NCBI GenBank assembly: GCA_964396245.1
Contig: CAYNEO010000026.1
Span: 1 to 53,646 of the forward strand
Source: CAYNEO01 sp964396245
GTDB taxonomy: Bacteria > Zixibacteria > MSB-5A5 > GN15 > FEB-12
Direction: 5' to 3'
DNA: 53,646 nucleotides
In this document: positions 8,060 through 17,429 of the stretch, in pieces
Layout of the letters: each line of letters opens with the position of its first letter
Position numbering within the stretch: the stretch's first letter is position 1
The notes under the pieces: generated by a model
The model's database searches: none
The model's input: only the letters and a program-made list of their open reading frames with translations
What the model was told of the DNA's origin: nothing
Position numbers and translations under genes: made by a program

Positions 8060-8785
8060 ATGGAAACAGATTTCCTGATCCAGGAACAGAAACAGATCGA
8101 GACCCAGCGAGAGGCGCGCAAGTTCCTCAATCGCCGGGAACGAAAGCCTCTCTGGCGCGAGTATCTGGAAACCGGCATTATCGCCCTCGTGGCGGCGCTG
8201 TTGCTCCGGATATTTGTCGTATCCGCCTACAAGGTGAATTCGGGATCGATGGAAGACGCGTTGTACGAAGGAGATTATATCTTCGTCAACAAGCTGGCCT
8301 ACGATTACGGCGGCGATCCGAAGGTCGGCGATATTATTGTCTTCAAGTATCCGAATAACCCGCAGAAGGATTTCATCAAGCGGATAGTCGCGCTTCCCGG
8401 GCAGACGGTCCAGATCGCCGATAAGGTCGTGTATGTGAACGGCGAAGTGGCGCCGATTCCGCCGAATTCGAAGCATATCGACAAGCGGATAATCCCGGGC
8501 GATCTTTCGTTCCGTGATAATTTCCAGCCCTATATCGTGCCGCCCGGCGAATATTTCGTGATGGGCGACAACCGCGATGACAGTCGCGACAGCCGATTCT
8601 GGGGCTCGGTGCCGGAGGAAAATATCCTGGGCAAAGCTGTTTTTGTGTACTGGTCGACGGAGCCTGATCCGGATCCGGTGAAATGGGGTTTTCCATACAT
8701 TATCCAGGCATTTCAGTGGATGGGACGGTTGATCATTGATTTCCCGTCGCGGACCCGCTGGGAGCGTCTGGGTACCCCGTTGTAG
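8060..8785 (+). CDS. lepB: Signal peptidase I
   Basis: A 241-residue type I signal peptidase (S26) that removes signal peptides from exported proteins at the outer face of the inner membrane. One membrane helix (about residues 38-56) precedes the catalytic domain. The nucleophile is Ser63 in NSGSMEDAL and the general base Lys107 in KDFIKRIVALPGQ; the late signature GDNRDDSRDSRFWG is intact. A tail of about 30 residues after the core ends in RWERLGTPL. The ribosome site before the ATG at 8060 is poor (AAAGG only one base away), so initiation strength is uncertain. hemW begins one base after the stop, so the two are cotranscribed. Many exported proteins in this window carry the signal peptides it would cleave. 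Confidence 0.96.
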   Translation: METDFLIQEQKQIETQREARKFLNRRERKPLWREYLETGIIALVAALLLRIFVVSAYKVNSGSMEDALYEGDYIFVNKLAYDYGGDPKVGDIIVFKYPNNPQKDFIKRIVALPGQTVQIADKVVYVNGEVAPIPPNSKHIDKRIIPGDLSFRDNFQPYIVPPGEYFVMGDNRDDSRDSRFWGSVPEENILGKAVFVYWSTEPDPDPVKWGFPYIIQAFQWMGRLIIDFPSRTRWERLGTPL

Positions 8786-8786
8786 T

Positions 8787-9926
8787 ATGCCCGTTCAGCT
8801 ATACGTCCATTTTCCATTCTGCAAGAACAAGTGCTCCTACTGCGACTTCTATAAGGAGTTGTACGAGGCGGGCTTGGAGCGCCGCTTCTATACAGCCCTG
8901 AAACGCGAAACCGAACTGGTCGCCGTGGCGCTTTCGGGCAAGAAGCGCGAGATCAGCACAATCTATATCGGCGGCGGGACGCCATCGATGACCAATATCG
9001 AGCTGTTCGCCGACTGGCTGGAGTTACTTCGCCAACTGTTCGTCGTCCCTTCGGGAATAGAATTCTCGATCGAGCACAATCCGGAAACAGTCACGCGGGA
9101 GAAACTCGAGTATTTCAAACTGCTCGGCTGCAATCGGCCGGTATTTGGAATCCAATCATTCAATCTCAAGCTGTTGAAGGTGTTGAACCGGAAGCACGAT
9201 CCTCGGAGCAGCCACCGGTCGGTTTATCTTGCCAATGCTCTCGGGTTCGAGAACTTCGGCGTCGACCTGATCTATGCCCTGCCGGGGCAGACAAGCAAGA
9301 TGATGTCATCCGATCTTGATCATCTGCTGGACCTCGAGCCCCCACACATTTCGCTATACCAATTGACAGTCGAAACCGGAACGCCGCTGGCTGCGAAAGT
9401 ACAGGCCGGCAAGCTCAAAATGGTCGATCAGGAACTGGCCATGGCCATGTATCGGGGTGCGTGTGAAAAGATGGCCGAAACGGGATATGTCCGTTACGAA
9501 GTATCTTCATTTGCCAAACCGGGCTACGAGTGCAAGCACAACCTGGGCTACTGGGAGGGAGCGGATTATATCGGCCTCGGACCGTCGGCGCATTCCTTCA
9601 TCGATGATCAGCGGTATTACAACAAGCCCGATACAGTCGAATATCTGAAGGCTCTCGAAAAGGGGGAGCGTCCTATCATGGCCGATCAATCCGGACTGGA
9701 ACAGCGGATGGTGGAGGCAATCATGCTGGGACTTCGCACGGCGCGGGGTATCAATCGCCGGCAGTTCGCCAGCCGGTTTGGCCACCCGCTCGAAGAACGA
9801 TTCGATCGCAGGCAATACGATATTTTCGTAGAATCCGGCCACCTTATTCCCGATCGGGGCAATTTGCGGTTGTCCGAAGAGGGGATACTGCTGGCTGATG
9901 AGATTACACGCCGGCTACTAAAATAA
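8787..9926 (+). CDS. hemW: HemW-like radical SAM protein (HemN-related heme chaperone)
   Basis: A 379-residue radical SAM protein of the HemN/HemW family. The opening YVHFPFCKNKCSYCDF contains the CX3CX2C cluster (Cys12, Cys16, Cys19) that binds the [4Fe-4S] cofactor. It is followed by the SAM-binding IYIGGGTPS, the IEHNPETVT and FGIQSFN strands, GVDLIYALPGQT, and the C-terminal HemN domain. Length and motif order fit HemW, which is thought to bind and deliver heme, rather than true HemN, which carries an additional N-terminal segment. The ATG at 8787 is chosen because it directly follows the lepB stop and starts the conserved region; a frame extension back to 8736 inside lepB is not needed. 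Often annotated as coproporphyrinogen oxidase-like. Confidence 0.93.
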   Translation: MPVQLYVHFPFCKNKCSYCDFYKELYEAGLERRFYTALKRETELVAVALSGKKREISTIYIGGGTPSMTNIELFADWLELLRQLFVVPSGIEFSIEHNPETVTREKLEYFKLLGCNRPVFGIQSFNLKLLKVLNRKHDPRSSHRSVYLANALGFENFGVDLIYALPGQTSKMMSSDLDHLLDLEPPHISLYQLTVETGTPLAAKVQAGKLKMVDQELAMAMYRGACEKMAETGYVRYEVSSFAKPGYECKHNLGYWEGADYIGLGPSAHSFIDDQRYYNKPDTVEYLKALEKGERPIMADQSGLEQRMVEAIMLGLRTARGINRRQFASRFGHPLEERFDRRQYDIFVESGHLIPDRGNLRLSEEGILLADEITRRLLK

Positions 9927-10011
9927 GCTCACGACCACAGCTGCCCGAATCTTCCTTTTTCATCTCCACAGCATTATGCGTTCTTGCACTGAAATCTTCC
10001 TGCATTCCGAT

Positions 10012-10040
10012 TTGCCCTGATGCGGATTGGCGCGTATCTT
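10012..10040 (+). promoter_or_regulatory. Candidate promoter for the tricorn protease gene
   Basis: TTGCCC (10012-10017) and TATCTT (10035-10040) are 17 bases apart, about 85 bases upstream of the ATG at 10128. Confidence 0.4.
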
Positions 10041-10127
10041 GTGAAATGCGCTCGAGGTAACTTCGGGCTGAAAATCGACGTATGCGTAAAATAAGATAAC
10101 AAGTTGCATGGCCATAGAGAGGATTTC

Positions 10128-13100
10128 ATGAAAAGGGAATACGTCAAGACAATTGGTATGGTAGCGTTGGTGGTGCTTCTCCTGGCAGGTTTGGGATTGG
10201 CACAGGAGCCGACCGGAGGAAAGGGCTATTATCGCTACCCGGCACTGCATGATACAACTATCGTCTTCACGGCCGAGGGCGACCTGTGGCAGGTGGGTAT
10301 CGGCGGCGGGATCGCACGCCGTTTGACGACGCATCACGGCGAGGAATCCCGGGCGGCGATATCACCGGATGGTTCAATGCTGGCGTTTTCGGCGCAGTAC
10401 GAAGGACCGACGGAAGTGTATGTCATGCCGCTGATCGGCGGTGTGCCGCGTCGGATGACGTATGAAGGCGAGCGTTCGCTGGTAGTTGGATGGACGCCGG
10501 ACGGCGATTTGCTGTATTCGACCAGTCATTTCTCGACCCTGCCCAACCGGCAGCTTGTACGGATCAGTGTCGCCGATGATGAGCAGACACGGATTCCGTT
10601 GTGGCAGGCCAACGACGGCGTATATGACCCCAGCGGAAATTCGCTCTATTTCACCCGCCTCCCGTTTATGGGGAGTAACACCAAGCGGTACAAGGGCGGC
10701 GCGGCAAAAAACATCTGGAAATACACGAATGGTGCCGATGAAGCTATCGAGCTGACTGGTGACTATCCCGGGATGAGCATGCGTCCGATGTGGTGGCAGG
10801 GGCGGCTGTACTTTGCCTCGGATCGCGACGGGATCATGAATATCTGGTCGATGGACACCACCGGCGGCAATTTGAGACAACACACGAAGCACGCCGATTA
10901 TGATATCCAGTCGCCGTCGCTGTCAAACGGGCGAATAGTCTATGAACAGGGAGCCGATCTCTGGCTGTATGATATTGCCCGTGATACCGACCGGAAGCTT
11001 GATATCCGGCTGTCGTCGGATTTCGATCAGCTCCGCGAGCAGTGGGTCAAAAACCCAATGAAGTATCTCACGGCGGCCAATATTTCCCCTGAGGGAGACA
11101 AGGTGGCGCTTACAGCGCGGGGACAGGTGTTCGTGGCGCCGGTGGAGAAGGGACGGCTTGTCCGGGCGACACGGGAGGATTCGGTGAGATATCGTCAGGC
11201 ATTGTTCATGCCGGACGGCAAGACGCTTCTCGCAATGACCGATCAGACCGGCGAGCTCGAATTCTGCACTATCGCGGCGGACGGTATCGGCGATATAGAG
11301 CTGCTGACCGGTAACGGCACGGTGTACCGGTATGAAATGACGCCGTCGCCGGATGGTCGGTATATTGCCTACCACGACAAAGACTACAAGCTCTGGATCT
11401 ACGATACCAGGGATAAGAAACACACGCTGGTAGAAGAATCACCGGTCAGTAATTTCGCCGACCTGAGATGGTCTCCGGACAGCAGGTGGCTGGCATATGT
11501 GGCGTGGGCGGAGAATTTCTACAGCCAGATCAAAGTGTACAGCCTTGACGAAAAAGAGACGGCGACTATTACCTCTGACAGATATGACAGTTACAGCCCG
11601 GCGTGGACTCCCGACGGCAAGTGGATGTATTTTCTTTCGGATCGCACGTTCAGCACGGTGTACGGCAATGTCTGGGGAAAACGCGAGGAAGAGCCGTACG
11701 TTGACAAAACGACGAAGCTGTATCTGGTCGGTCTTGTCAAAGGTCTTCGGTCTCCTTTCGAGCCCGACAATGAACTGACCATGGCCGAGGACGGCAAAGC
11801 AAAGAAGGATGACAAAGAGGACAAGAAGGACGAGGAAAAGCCGGCGACGGTAACGATCGATTCCGAAGGGATACAGGACCGGGCGCAACTGGTTCCGGTC
11901 GAAGCCGGCAATTACAGCAACCTCACCGTCAATGACAAAACCGTCTTCTGGGAATCAAGGGGACCCGTGGGTGACCGGAAGCGGACCCTCATGGCCGCCG
12001 GTATCACTAACAAAGATTTCGAGGCCAAGGAACTGGCTGACGGTCTGAATTGGTACGAGCTGTCATCGAATGGCAAGAAGATATTGTTACGGAAGTCGGA
12101 TGATCTGTATGTCATCGATGCCGGCACGAACGCACCGGGGAATCTTTCCAAGAACAAGGTTGACCTGAGCGCCTGGGAATTCCCTCTCAACCCACGCGAA
12201 GAATTTCGGCAAATGTTCGTGGAGGCGTGGCGCCTGGAGCGGGACTATTTTTACGATCCCAATATGCATGGCGTCGATTGGAAGGCGGTTCTGGACAAAT
12301 ACATGCCGCTGGCGAAGCGAGTCACCGACCGTCTGGAACTGAGCAACGTATTCGGGCAGATGATCGGTGAGCTGTCGGCGTTGCATATGTACGTGTTTGG
12401 CGGCGATATCCGTTCTGGCGAGGACACTATCGAGGTTGCCGGCCTTGGAGCCCGGCTGGTTCGGGATGACAAGGAAGAAGGTTTCCGGATCGAGCATATT
12501 TATCTGAACGACCCGGCGTATCCCGATGCCCTGTCGCCGCTGGCAAAGCCGAGCGTGAATATTCAGGAGGGCGACATTATCCTGGCGATAGACGGTGTCG
12601 ATGCGCTGGCCGAAACACGCCCGGGGGTACTGCTTCGAAACAAAGTCGGAAAGCAGGTTCGGTTGAGGATTAAAGAGGCCTCATCGGGTAAGACGCGCGA
12701 TGTTATCGTGGAGCCGGTGAGCTATCGAGTTGCCAGCGACCTGCGTTACGACGAATGGGAATACCGCAATCGGCTGACGGTTGAGCGCAAGGGCGGCGGC
12801 GAACTCGGATATGTGCATCTGCGAGCCACGGGAACCAGTGATTTCTCTCAGTGGGCGCGGGATTTCTATCCGGTGTTCAACCGCAAGGGATTAATAATCG
12901 ACATGCGTCACAACAACGGCGGGAATATCGACAGCTGGATAATCGGCCGACTGCTCCGTCGGGCGTGGGCTTACTGGCAGGGACGAAAAGGTATCCCGGA
13001 ACCAAACATGCAGTATGCCTTCACCGGTCATATCGCCGTTCTGTGTGACGAGTGGACGGTCTCGGACGGAGAGCTGTTCACCGAGGGGATCAAGAAACTG

Positions 13101-13409
13101 GGACTGGGCAAGATAATCGGTACGCGGACACTCGGCGGGGAGATCTGGTTGTCATACAGTAACGTTCTCGTCGATAAAGGCATCGCCACGGCTGCAGAGT
13201 CCGGTGTATACGGGCCCGAGGGGGAATGGCTGATCGAGGGACACGGAGTCGAGCCGGATATCGTGGTTGATAACCTGCCTCATGAGACTTTCACCGGCAA
13301 AGACGCACAACTCGATACCGCCATAGAATACCTCAAGGCGCAGATTTTGTCGAAACCGGTGGAGACACCGCAGCATCCGCCATACCCGAATAAGTCTCTG
13401 CAGAAATAG
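10128..13409 (+). CDS. Tricorn protease homologue, exported (S41 family)
   Basis: A 1093-residue relative of archaeal tricorn protease, which degrades peptides released by other proteases. A signal peptide (about residues 1-25, ending GLGLAQ) predicts a periplasmic location. PD40/TolB-like beta-propeller repeats (AISPDGSMLAF, LRWSPDSRWLAYV, AWTPDGKWMYF) fill residues 30-530; a charged Lys/Asp/Glu linker follows; the C1 core starts near 690, a PDZ domain near 795 and the S41 catalytic domain near 885. Aligned with tricorn, the nucleophile is Ser979 (TVSDGE), the base His753 and the glutamate Glu1037 (IEGHGVEPDI). The residue before the histidine, Ser745 in tricorn, is Leu752 here. The ATG at 10128 has GAGAGGA upstream and opens the signal peptide; a TTG 24 bases earlier is less likely. 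Confidence 0.93.
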   Translation: MKREYVKTIGMVALVVLLLAGLGLAQEPTGGKGYYRYPALHDTTIVFTAEGDLWQVGIGGGIARRLTTHHGEESRAAISPDGSMLAFSAQYEGPTEVYVMPLIGGVPRRMTYEGERSLVVGWTPDGDLLYSTSHFSTLPNRQLVRISVADDEQTRIPLWQANDGVYDPSGNSLYFTRLPFMGSNTKRYKGGAAKNIWKYTNGADEAIELTGDYPGMSMRPMWWQGRLYFASDRDGIMNIWSMDTTGGNLRQHTKHADYDIQSPSLSNGRIVYEQGADLWLYDIARDTDRKLDIRLSSDFDQLREQWVKNPMKYLTAANISPEGDKVALTARGQVFVAPVEKGRLVRATREDSVRYRQALFMPDGKTLLAMTDQTGELEFCTIAADGIGDIELLTGNGTVYRYEMTPSPDGRYIAYHDKDYKLWIYDTRDKKHTLVEESPVSNFADLRWSPDSRWLAYVAWAENFYSQIKVYSLDEKETATITSDRYDSYSPAWTPDGKWMYFLSDRTFSTVYGNVWGKREEEPYVDKTTKLYLVGLVKGLRSPFEPDNELTMAEDGKAKKDDKEDKKDEEKPATVTIDSEGIQDRAQLVPVEAGNYSNLTVNDKTVFWESRGPVGDRKRTLMAAGITNKDFEAKELADGLNWYELSSNGKKILLRKSDDLYVIDAGTNAPGNLSKNKVDLSAWEFPLNPREEFRQMFVEAWRLERDYFYDPNMHGVDWKAVLDKYMPLAKRVTDRLELSNVFGQMIGELSALHMYVFGGDIRSGEDTIEVAGLGARLVRDDKEEGFRIEHIYLNDPAYPDALSPLAKPSVNIQEGDIILAIDGVDALAETRPGVLLRNKVGKQVRLRIKEASSGKTRDVIVEPVSYRVASDLRYDEWEYRNRLTVERKGGGELGYVHLRATGTSDFSQWARDFYPVFNRKGLIIDMRHNNGGNIDSWIIGRLLRRAWAYWQGRKGIPEPNMQYAFTGHIAVLCDEWTVSDGELFTEGIKKLGLGKIIGTRTLGGEIWLSYSNVLVDKGIATAAESGVYGPEGEWLIEGHGVEPDIVVDNLPHETFTGKDAQLDTAIEYLKAQILSKPVETPQHPPYPNKSLQK

Positions 13410-13434
13410 ATCGCGGTTGCGCAGATGGTTATAG

Positions 13435-13460
13435 AGGCCCGGTTGATCCCGGGCCTTTTT
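13435..13460 (+). terminator. Intrinsic terminator after the tricorn gene
   Basis: AGGCCCGG (13435-13442) pairs with CCGGGCCT (13449-13456) around a six-base loop and runs into TTTTT. It ends the tricorn transcript 26 bases past its stop. Confidence 0.85.
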
Positions 13461-13487
13461 CATTTCAGCGTTAGTTTGGATGAGCGA

Positions 13488-14387
13488 TCAAAACGAAAAC
13501 GTGACACGGAATATTACAGGTGAGGAGCTCCGGCTGTAGATCGTTTCGTTGTCGTCGTTGAAGGAGTAAAACAATTCGGCGATGAGGAACCCGGCGAGGG
13601 CGCCGACGGCGACATCGGAAAGGTAATGCTCATAGGACTGAATGCGGCTCCATCCTACGAAAGTCGCCCAGCCGTACAGCATGGCGGGCGGCAGCCAGCT
13701 CCAATCACGGTATTCACCGGCAGCCAGACGACTGCGCATGATGGAACGGATGCGTTTGTTGAGATATGTCACTGAGAAAAACGCGCTTGACGTATGACCG
13801 GAATAAAATGACTGGTGATCATAGCGAAAGCCCTCCGTGAATACAGGTCCGACAGTATCGTTTTGAAGCCGGACATATGGCCGGGGTCGTGCTACTATCC
13901 CTTTTGCCAATTGAGTCAATCCGGCATTTACGCCGAGGCCGGTTGCAAACAGAAACATGTCCTGGGCCGTCAATTCACCCGTATCTCCCATACCCCAGGA
14001 AGCGTCGATGACACACAGGCCGGCCAGGGAAACCAGAGGTGTTGCGAGGCCTCCGATTGGGCCGCTAAGGAAATTCCTTTTTCCCGGATGATATTGGCCG
14101 CCGAGAAGGCGTTCGATGGCCATTTCGCCGGGCAGGGGGTTGTTCCAGAGGCTGATTTTCGTCGAGTCGATTGAAGCTGCGGTGTGTCCGGCAAAGAGAA
14201 TGCCGCCGGAGCCGACTGCGATCGCCGCGATTTCAACGGCATCAAGATGATCTCCTGAGCGAGTGGACTGCGCCTGGACCGAGAAAGCGTCGAGAAAGAA
14301 AAGACATATCACGCAAAGTGTCAGCCAAAGAACTCTTCCTTGATGCGTGAGAATTCCGAAGCAATGCATTGAATGGCTATCAGTCAT
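13488..14387 (-). CDS. PAP2 family (type 2 phosphatidic acid phosphatase-like) protein
   Basis: A 299-residue membrane-associated PAP2/vanadium-haloperoxidase-fold phosphatase. All three signature motifs are present: KGIVARPRPYVR (KX6RP), FYSGHTSSAF (PSGH-type, with Tyr in the first place) and SRIQSYEHYLSDV (SRX5HX3D), whose histidines form and break the phospho-enzyme. Known relatives dephosphorylate phosphatidic acid, phosphatidylglycerophosphate or undecaprenyl pyrophosphate. An N-terminal hydrophobic stretch (VLWLTLCVICLFFLDAF) looks like a signal or anchor. No clear Shine-Dalgarno precedes the ATG at 14387; Met7 is an alternative. It runs convergently with the tricorn gene. The exact lipid substrate cannot be deduced. 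Confidence 0.9.
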   Translation of the reverse strand: MTDSHSMHCFGILTHQGRVLWLTLCVICLFFLDAFSVQAQSTRSGDHLDAVEIAAIAVGSGGILFAGHTAASIDSTKISLWNNPLPGEMAIERLLGGQYHPGKRNFLSGPIGGLATPLVSLAGLCVIDASWGMGDTGELTAQDMFLFATGLGVNAGLTQLAKGIVARPRPYVRLQNDTVGPVFTEGFRYDHQSFYSGHTSSAFFSVTYLNKRIRSIMRSRLAAGEYRDWSWLPPAMLYGWATFVGWSRIQSYEHYLSDVAVGALAGFLIAELFYSFNDDNETIYSRSSSPVIFRVTFSF

Positions 14388-14454
14388 CTGTCAGCAATAT
14401 AGAGTCACCGTATCCGGCGGGCAAGTACAGGCTGCGCCCGGCGTCCCTGGAAGG

Positions 14455-14485
14455 AAAAAGGGATCCCGTCCGTTGACGGAACCCC
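14455..14485 (-). terminator. Intrinsic terminator of the DUF4412-like gene
   Basis: On the minus strand GGGGTTCCGTC pairs with GACGGGATCCC (two G-T pairs) around an AACG loop, followed by five T. It lies 37 bases past the stop at 14522. Confidence 0.8.
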
Positions 14486-14521
14486 TTACTATTCTCTGCG
14501 GTCAGGCGCCGATCTGTGAGA

Positions 14522-15298
14522 TCACTGTCCGAACGGCGATGACATTTTCTTCTCGGTCAGCCCTTCCGGCAGTTCAAAGGCTGAAGCCGGCACGGTCTTC
14601 TCGTCGTATGACAAGAGCTTCATGCTGGTCTTCATCTCGGAGCCCATAACATTGACCGTAGTCTCGGACTCCACCGGGACGCCCTCCATCTTCTTGAGTT
14701 CGTCGATAGCCGCCGCGGCGCCCGGCATCTGGAGTATCATCATGTTAGTCAGTTTGGCGAGCAGGTCGTAGTCGACCTTGATATCACCGGTCACCCAGTA
14801 GACGCTCTTGGCACTGGCGGTGCCCATCTGAAGGTCAACATCGTATTTTTTGGTTTTGTAAGCTTCGATTTCTTTGGTCGAATCCGTCGGGGTGACGGTG
14901 GCCTTGACCTGCATCATGGCCATCATGCTTTCCATCATCTTCATCTGCTCGGCGTTGGCAGTATCCACTCCCTGGGCCGCCATCATGGCCTTGGCATTAC
15001 CGAGGTCGCTGTATTTGACCTCGCTGTAAGTCTTGGTGGCGGGATCGATGAAGTAGACGACATTCTGGTCTTTGCGGGCAATCACGATGGCTTCATTGGA
15101 TTCGAGCTTGGCCTTGTCGCCGGAAAGCCACATTTCAACGGTATCATTCACCGGTTCATAGTTCTGTCCGTTCATCGTGTAAGCGTCGGTGTGGGACAGC
15201 TGTTTCATGTAGACGTCGGCCGATGCGGCGGTCGGCAGGATCAAAACGGCCATGAGCAACATAACGGCAACAAGGCCGATGGTCTGGGTGGGTTTCAT
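14522..15298 (-). CDS. Exported DUF4412-like protein
   Basis: A 258-residue protein with a clear signal peptide (VAVMLLMAVLILPTAASA, cleavage near residue 27). The mature part resembles DUF4412-type periplasmic proteins, with beta strands such as TVEMWLSGDKAKLES and VVYFIDPATKTYSEVKY that recall the LolA/LolB-like open barrel. A methionine-rich helical insert lies near residues 95-130 (KMMESMMAMMQ). The C-terminal part has another predicted strand pair and a tail ending in SSPFGQ. The ATG at 15298 has AAGGAG six bases upstream. It is monocistronic with its own terminator. Function is not established; a role in binding a hydrophobic or metal ligand is only a guess. Confidence 0.75.
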   Translation of the reverse strand: MKPTQTIGLVAVMLLMAVLILPTAASADVYMKQLSHTDAYTMNGQNYEPVNDTVEMWLSGDKAKLESNEAIVIARKDQNVVYFIDPATKTYSEVKYSDLGNAKAMMAAQGVDTANAEQMKMMESMMAMMQVKATVTPTDSTKEIEAYKTKKYDVDLQMGTASAKSVYWVTGDIKVDYDLLAKLTNMMILQMPGAAAAIDELKKMEGVPVESETTVNVMGSEMKTSMKLLSYDEKTVPASAFELPEGLTEKKMSSPFGQ

Positions 15299-15635
15299 GA
15301 GAGTCTCCTTGATACTAAATTGAGGATTGTACGAATCGAGTTATTCGCCTGTTCCCGATCCCTTCCCGCCCACTTCGAGCGGAGGAAAGAGTCTCATCAC
15401 GGTAGCACATAGCCGCAAAACAGTCAACAGAAAACTGCGGGGTATCGGCGACCGGAGTGGGCAAGACGAAGGTACGTAACCGGTTGTCATCGGGTTGCAA
15501 GTGTGGCAGCAGAAGTATTGTATCAGCAGCTCCAGAAAGGTTGACATCTCTTTTTCGACCGTTCCGGCGAGGATCCTGCTCAAAAATAAATCCGGGGCCG
15601 TTGCCGACCCCGGAATATCAATGAAGGTTGACCGA
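15299..15635. other. Intergenic region between ABC operon end and DUF4412-like gene
   Basis: Apart from the ABC operon terminator at 15582-15613 no gene or RNA is supported. The right-hand ribosome site of the DUF4412-like gene lies at its start; no clear promoter hexamers were recognised. Confidence 0.5.
15582..15613 (-). terminator. Intrinsic terminator of the ABC exporter operon
   Basis: On the minus strand CCGGGGTCG pairs with CGGCCCCGG around a GCAA (GNRA) tetraloop and is followed by ATTTATTTTT, 22 bases past the stop of the second ABC gene. Confidence 0.85.
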
Positions 15636-17429
15636 TTATCTCATCTCTTCTTCGAGCAAATAGCGCCGATAGATTCTCTGGTAGTGACCCTCGGCCACCA
15701 TCAGCTCTTCGTGCCGCCCGAACTCGAGAAGTCCGCCGTCCTCGAGCAGGTAGATCATGTCGGCCTGTTCGAGGGTGTCCGGCCGGTGCGTGACCAAAAT
15801 GGCGGTCAGTCCCGGAAGGACGTCATGCAGGCGTTCCCACAGCGCAGCTTCGGTCCGGCTGTCCAGCGCCGACGTGCAGTCATCGAGAATAAGGATCTTC
15901 GGTTTCCCGACGAGCGCGCGCGCGAGGGCGAGCCGCTGTTTCTGGCCGCCCGAGATGGACATCCCATGCGTGCCGATAGGCGTATCGAGCCCTTTCGGGA
16001 AGGTCGCGATTTCATCTTTCAACTGGGCGACATCGACCGCCCACTCGAGCAGCGAATCGGAGACTTCGTCGCGTCCGAAAACGATATTGTTGCGAACGGT
16101 GTCGCTGAACAGTATCGGTTCCTGCGGCACGTAACCGATATTGCGCCGCAGGTCCTCGAGCCGAAACTCGCGCAAGTCATGACCATCGAGTCTGACCTGC
16201 CCGCCGGTCGGGTCGACCAGACGCGGGATCATCTTCAGCAGCCAGCTCTTGCCGGCGCCGACGCGCCCGACTATAGCCACTGTCTGTCCGGCATCGACCT
16301 GTATCGACACATTCCTGATGATCTTCCGACCGGAGTCCGGGAACCCGAAATCGACATTGTCGAATGTCAGGGCGCCCTTGATGTTGCCGTTTGCCGCCCG
16401 ATGGCCGTTGTCCGCAACCATCGGCTTTGTCTTTTCCAGTTCAACCAGCCGGTTGATCGAGACTGCGGACTGCCGCGATTTCACGAGGAACTGTCCGATG
16501 TCAAACATCGGGAACACCAGCCAGACGACATAGTAGATGAAGACGGCCAGGTTGCCCTCGGTCAGGTTGCCGTGAATGAGACGATAGCCGCCGGCCATCA
16601 ACACGATGATAATGCCGAACTGCCAGATGTACTGGTAGAGCGAATCTATCACGGTTGTGACACGTATGGCGTCGATCTCCGCGGCGCGACGGTCCAGGGC
16701 TGCCTCGTCGTATTTCTTCTTCTGTATCTTCTCCTGCACGTAAGCCTTGACCACCCGGATGCCGGAATAACAGGCCTCCATGATATCGTTGAACCGCGAT
16801 ATGCGGGTCTGCAGGTGATCGTATCGCTTATCCAGCAGTGACGATGACCGGAAAAAGATCACGATGAGAATCGGCAGGGGTCCGGCAGACCACAGGGTCA
16901 ACCATGGATCGATGCTCGCCATCATCGCCAGGATGAATATTGTCGTCAACGACGCCTCGTAGAACCGGAATATCCCTGAGCAAGCGAACCACGACAGCTT
17001 CTCAGCCACGTCGTCAGTCATGCGCGTGACCAGATCACCGGTACGGAATTTGAGAAAGAAGTCCGGTCCCTTGTCGGTAATATTGTCGAAAGCGTCCTGG
17101 CGGAACATCCATTCCAGTTTCAGGTTCATCCACGCCCGGTGCGACTGGACGAACGTGTAGACCATGGTTGCCAGAAGGCCGAACACCATGAAAGCCAGGC
17201 CGAACGCGGCGGTCGGGCTGAGACCGAGATGGCCGCCGGCACCGGCAACAGCCGCGGCCAGGGCGTTATCGGGCACGACCTTGTTCTTCAGGTAATCCAC
17301 GGTGAATCCGATCATCCGCGGCACTGTCACCTGAAAAGCCGACTGCACCGGCGTCAGGAACAGGAGCACGAACAGGACGTACTTGTGTCGCCGGTAGTAT
17401 TTCCAGAACCATTTTATCTTGTCAAGCAT
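15636..17429 (-). CDS. ABC exporter half-transporter, subunit with degenerate Walker B
   Basis: A 597-residue fusion of a six-helix transmembrane domain (residues 1-330) and an ATPase domain, the second half of a heterodimeric multidrug-type exporter. Walker A (GRVGAGKS), Q-loop (GYVPQEP), signature (ISGGQKQRLALARAL) and H-loop (ILVTHRPDTLEQAD) are intact. Walker B reads ILILDDCTSALD, with Asp where the catalytic Glu normally stands. Paired with the partner's altered signature this yields one non-hydrolysing ATP site and one consensus site, the asymmetry known from BmrC/BmrD, TM287/288 and TmrAB. The ATG at 17429 lies inside the partner's 3' end (8-base overlap), indicating translational coupling and equal dosage. 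Substrate is unknown; relatives export drugs or lipids. Confidence 0.95.
   Translation of the reverse strand: MLDKIKWFWKYYRRHKYVLFVLLFLTPVQSAFQVTVPRMIGFTVDYLKNKVVPDNALAAAVAGAGGHLGLSPTAAFGLAFMVFGLLATMVYTFVQSHRAWMNLKLEWMFRQDAFDNITDKGPDFFLKFRTGDLVTRMTDDVAEKLSWFACSGIFRFYEASLTTIFILAMMASIDPWLTLWSAGPLPILIVIFFRSSSLLDKRYDHLQTRISRFNDIMEACYSGIRVVKAYVQEKIQKKKYDEAALDRRAAEIDAIRVTTVIDSLYQYIWQFGIIIVLMAGGYRLIHGNLTEGNLAVFIYYVVWLVFPMFDIGQFLVKSRQSAVSINRLVELEKTKPMVADNGHRAANGNIKGALTFDNVDFGFPDSGRKIIRNVSIQVDAGQTVAIVGRVGAGKSWLLKMIPRLVDPTGGQVRLDGHDLREFRLEDLRRNIGYVPQEPILFSDTVRNNIVFGRDEVSDSLLEWAVDVAQLKDEIATFPKGLDTPIGTHGMSISGGQKQRLALARALVGKPKILILDDCTSALDSRTEAALWERLHDVLPGLTAILVTHRPDTLEQADMIYLLEDGGLLEFGRHEELMVAEGHYQRIYRRYLLEEEMR

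Noticed and set aside
8736..8786. Upstream in-frame extension of hemW into lepB
   Set aside because: The conserved HemW N-terminus begins at the ATG at 8787, directly after the lepB stop.
15495..16841. 448-codon plus-strand frame opposite the ABC exporter gene
   Set aside because: Long only because of the high-GC antisense of a conserved gene; no domain recognised.
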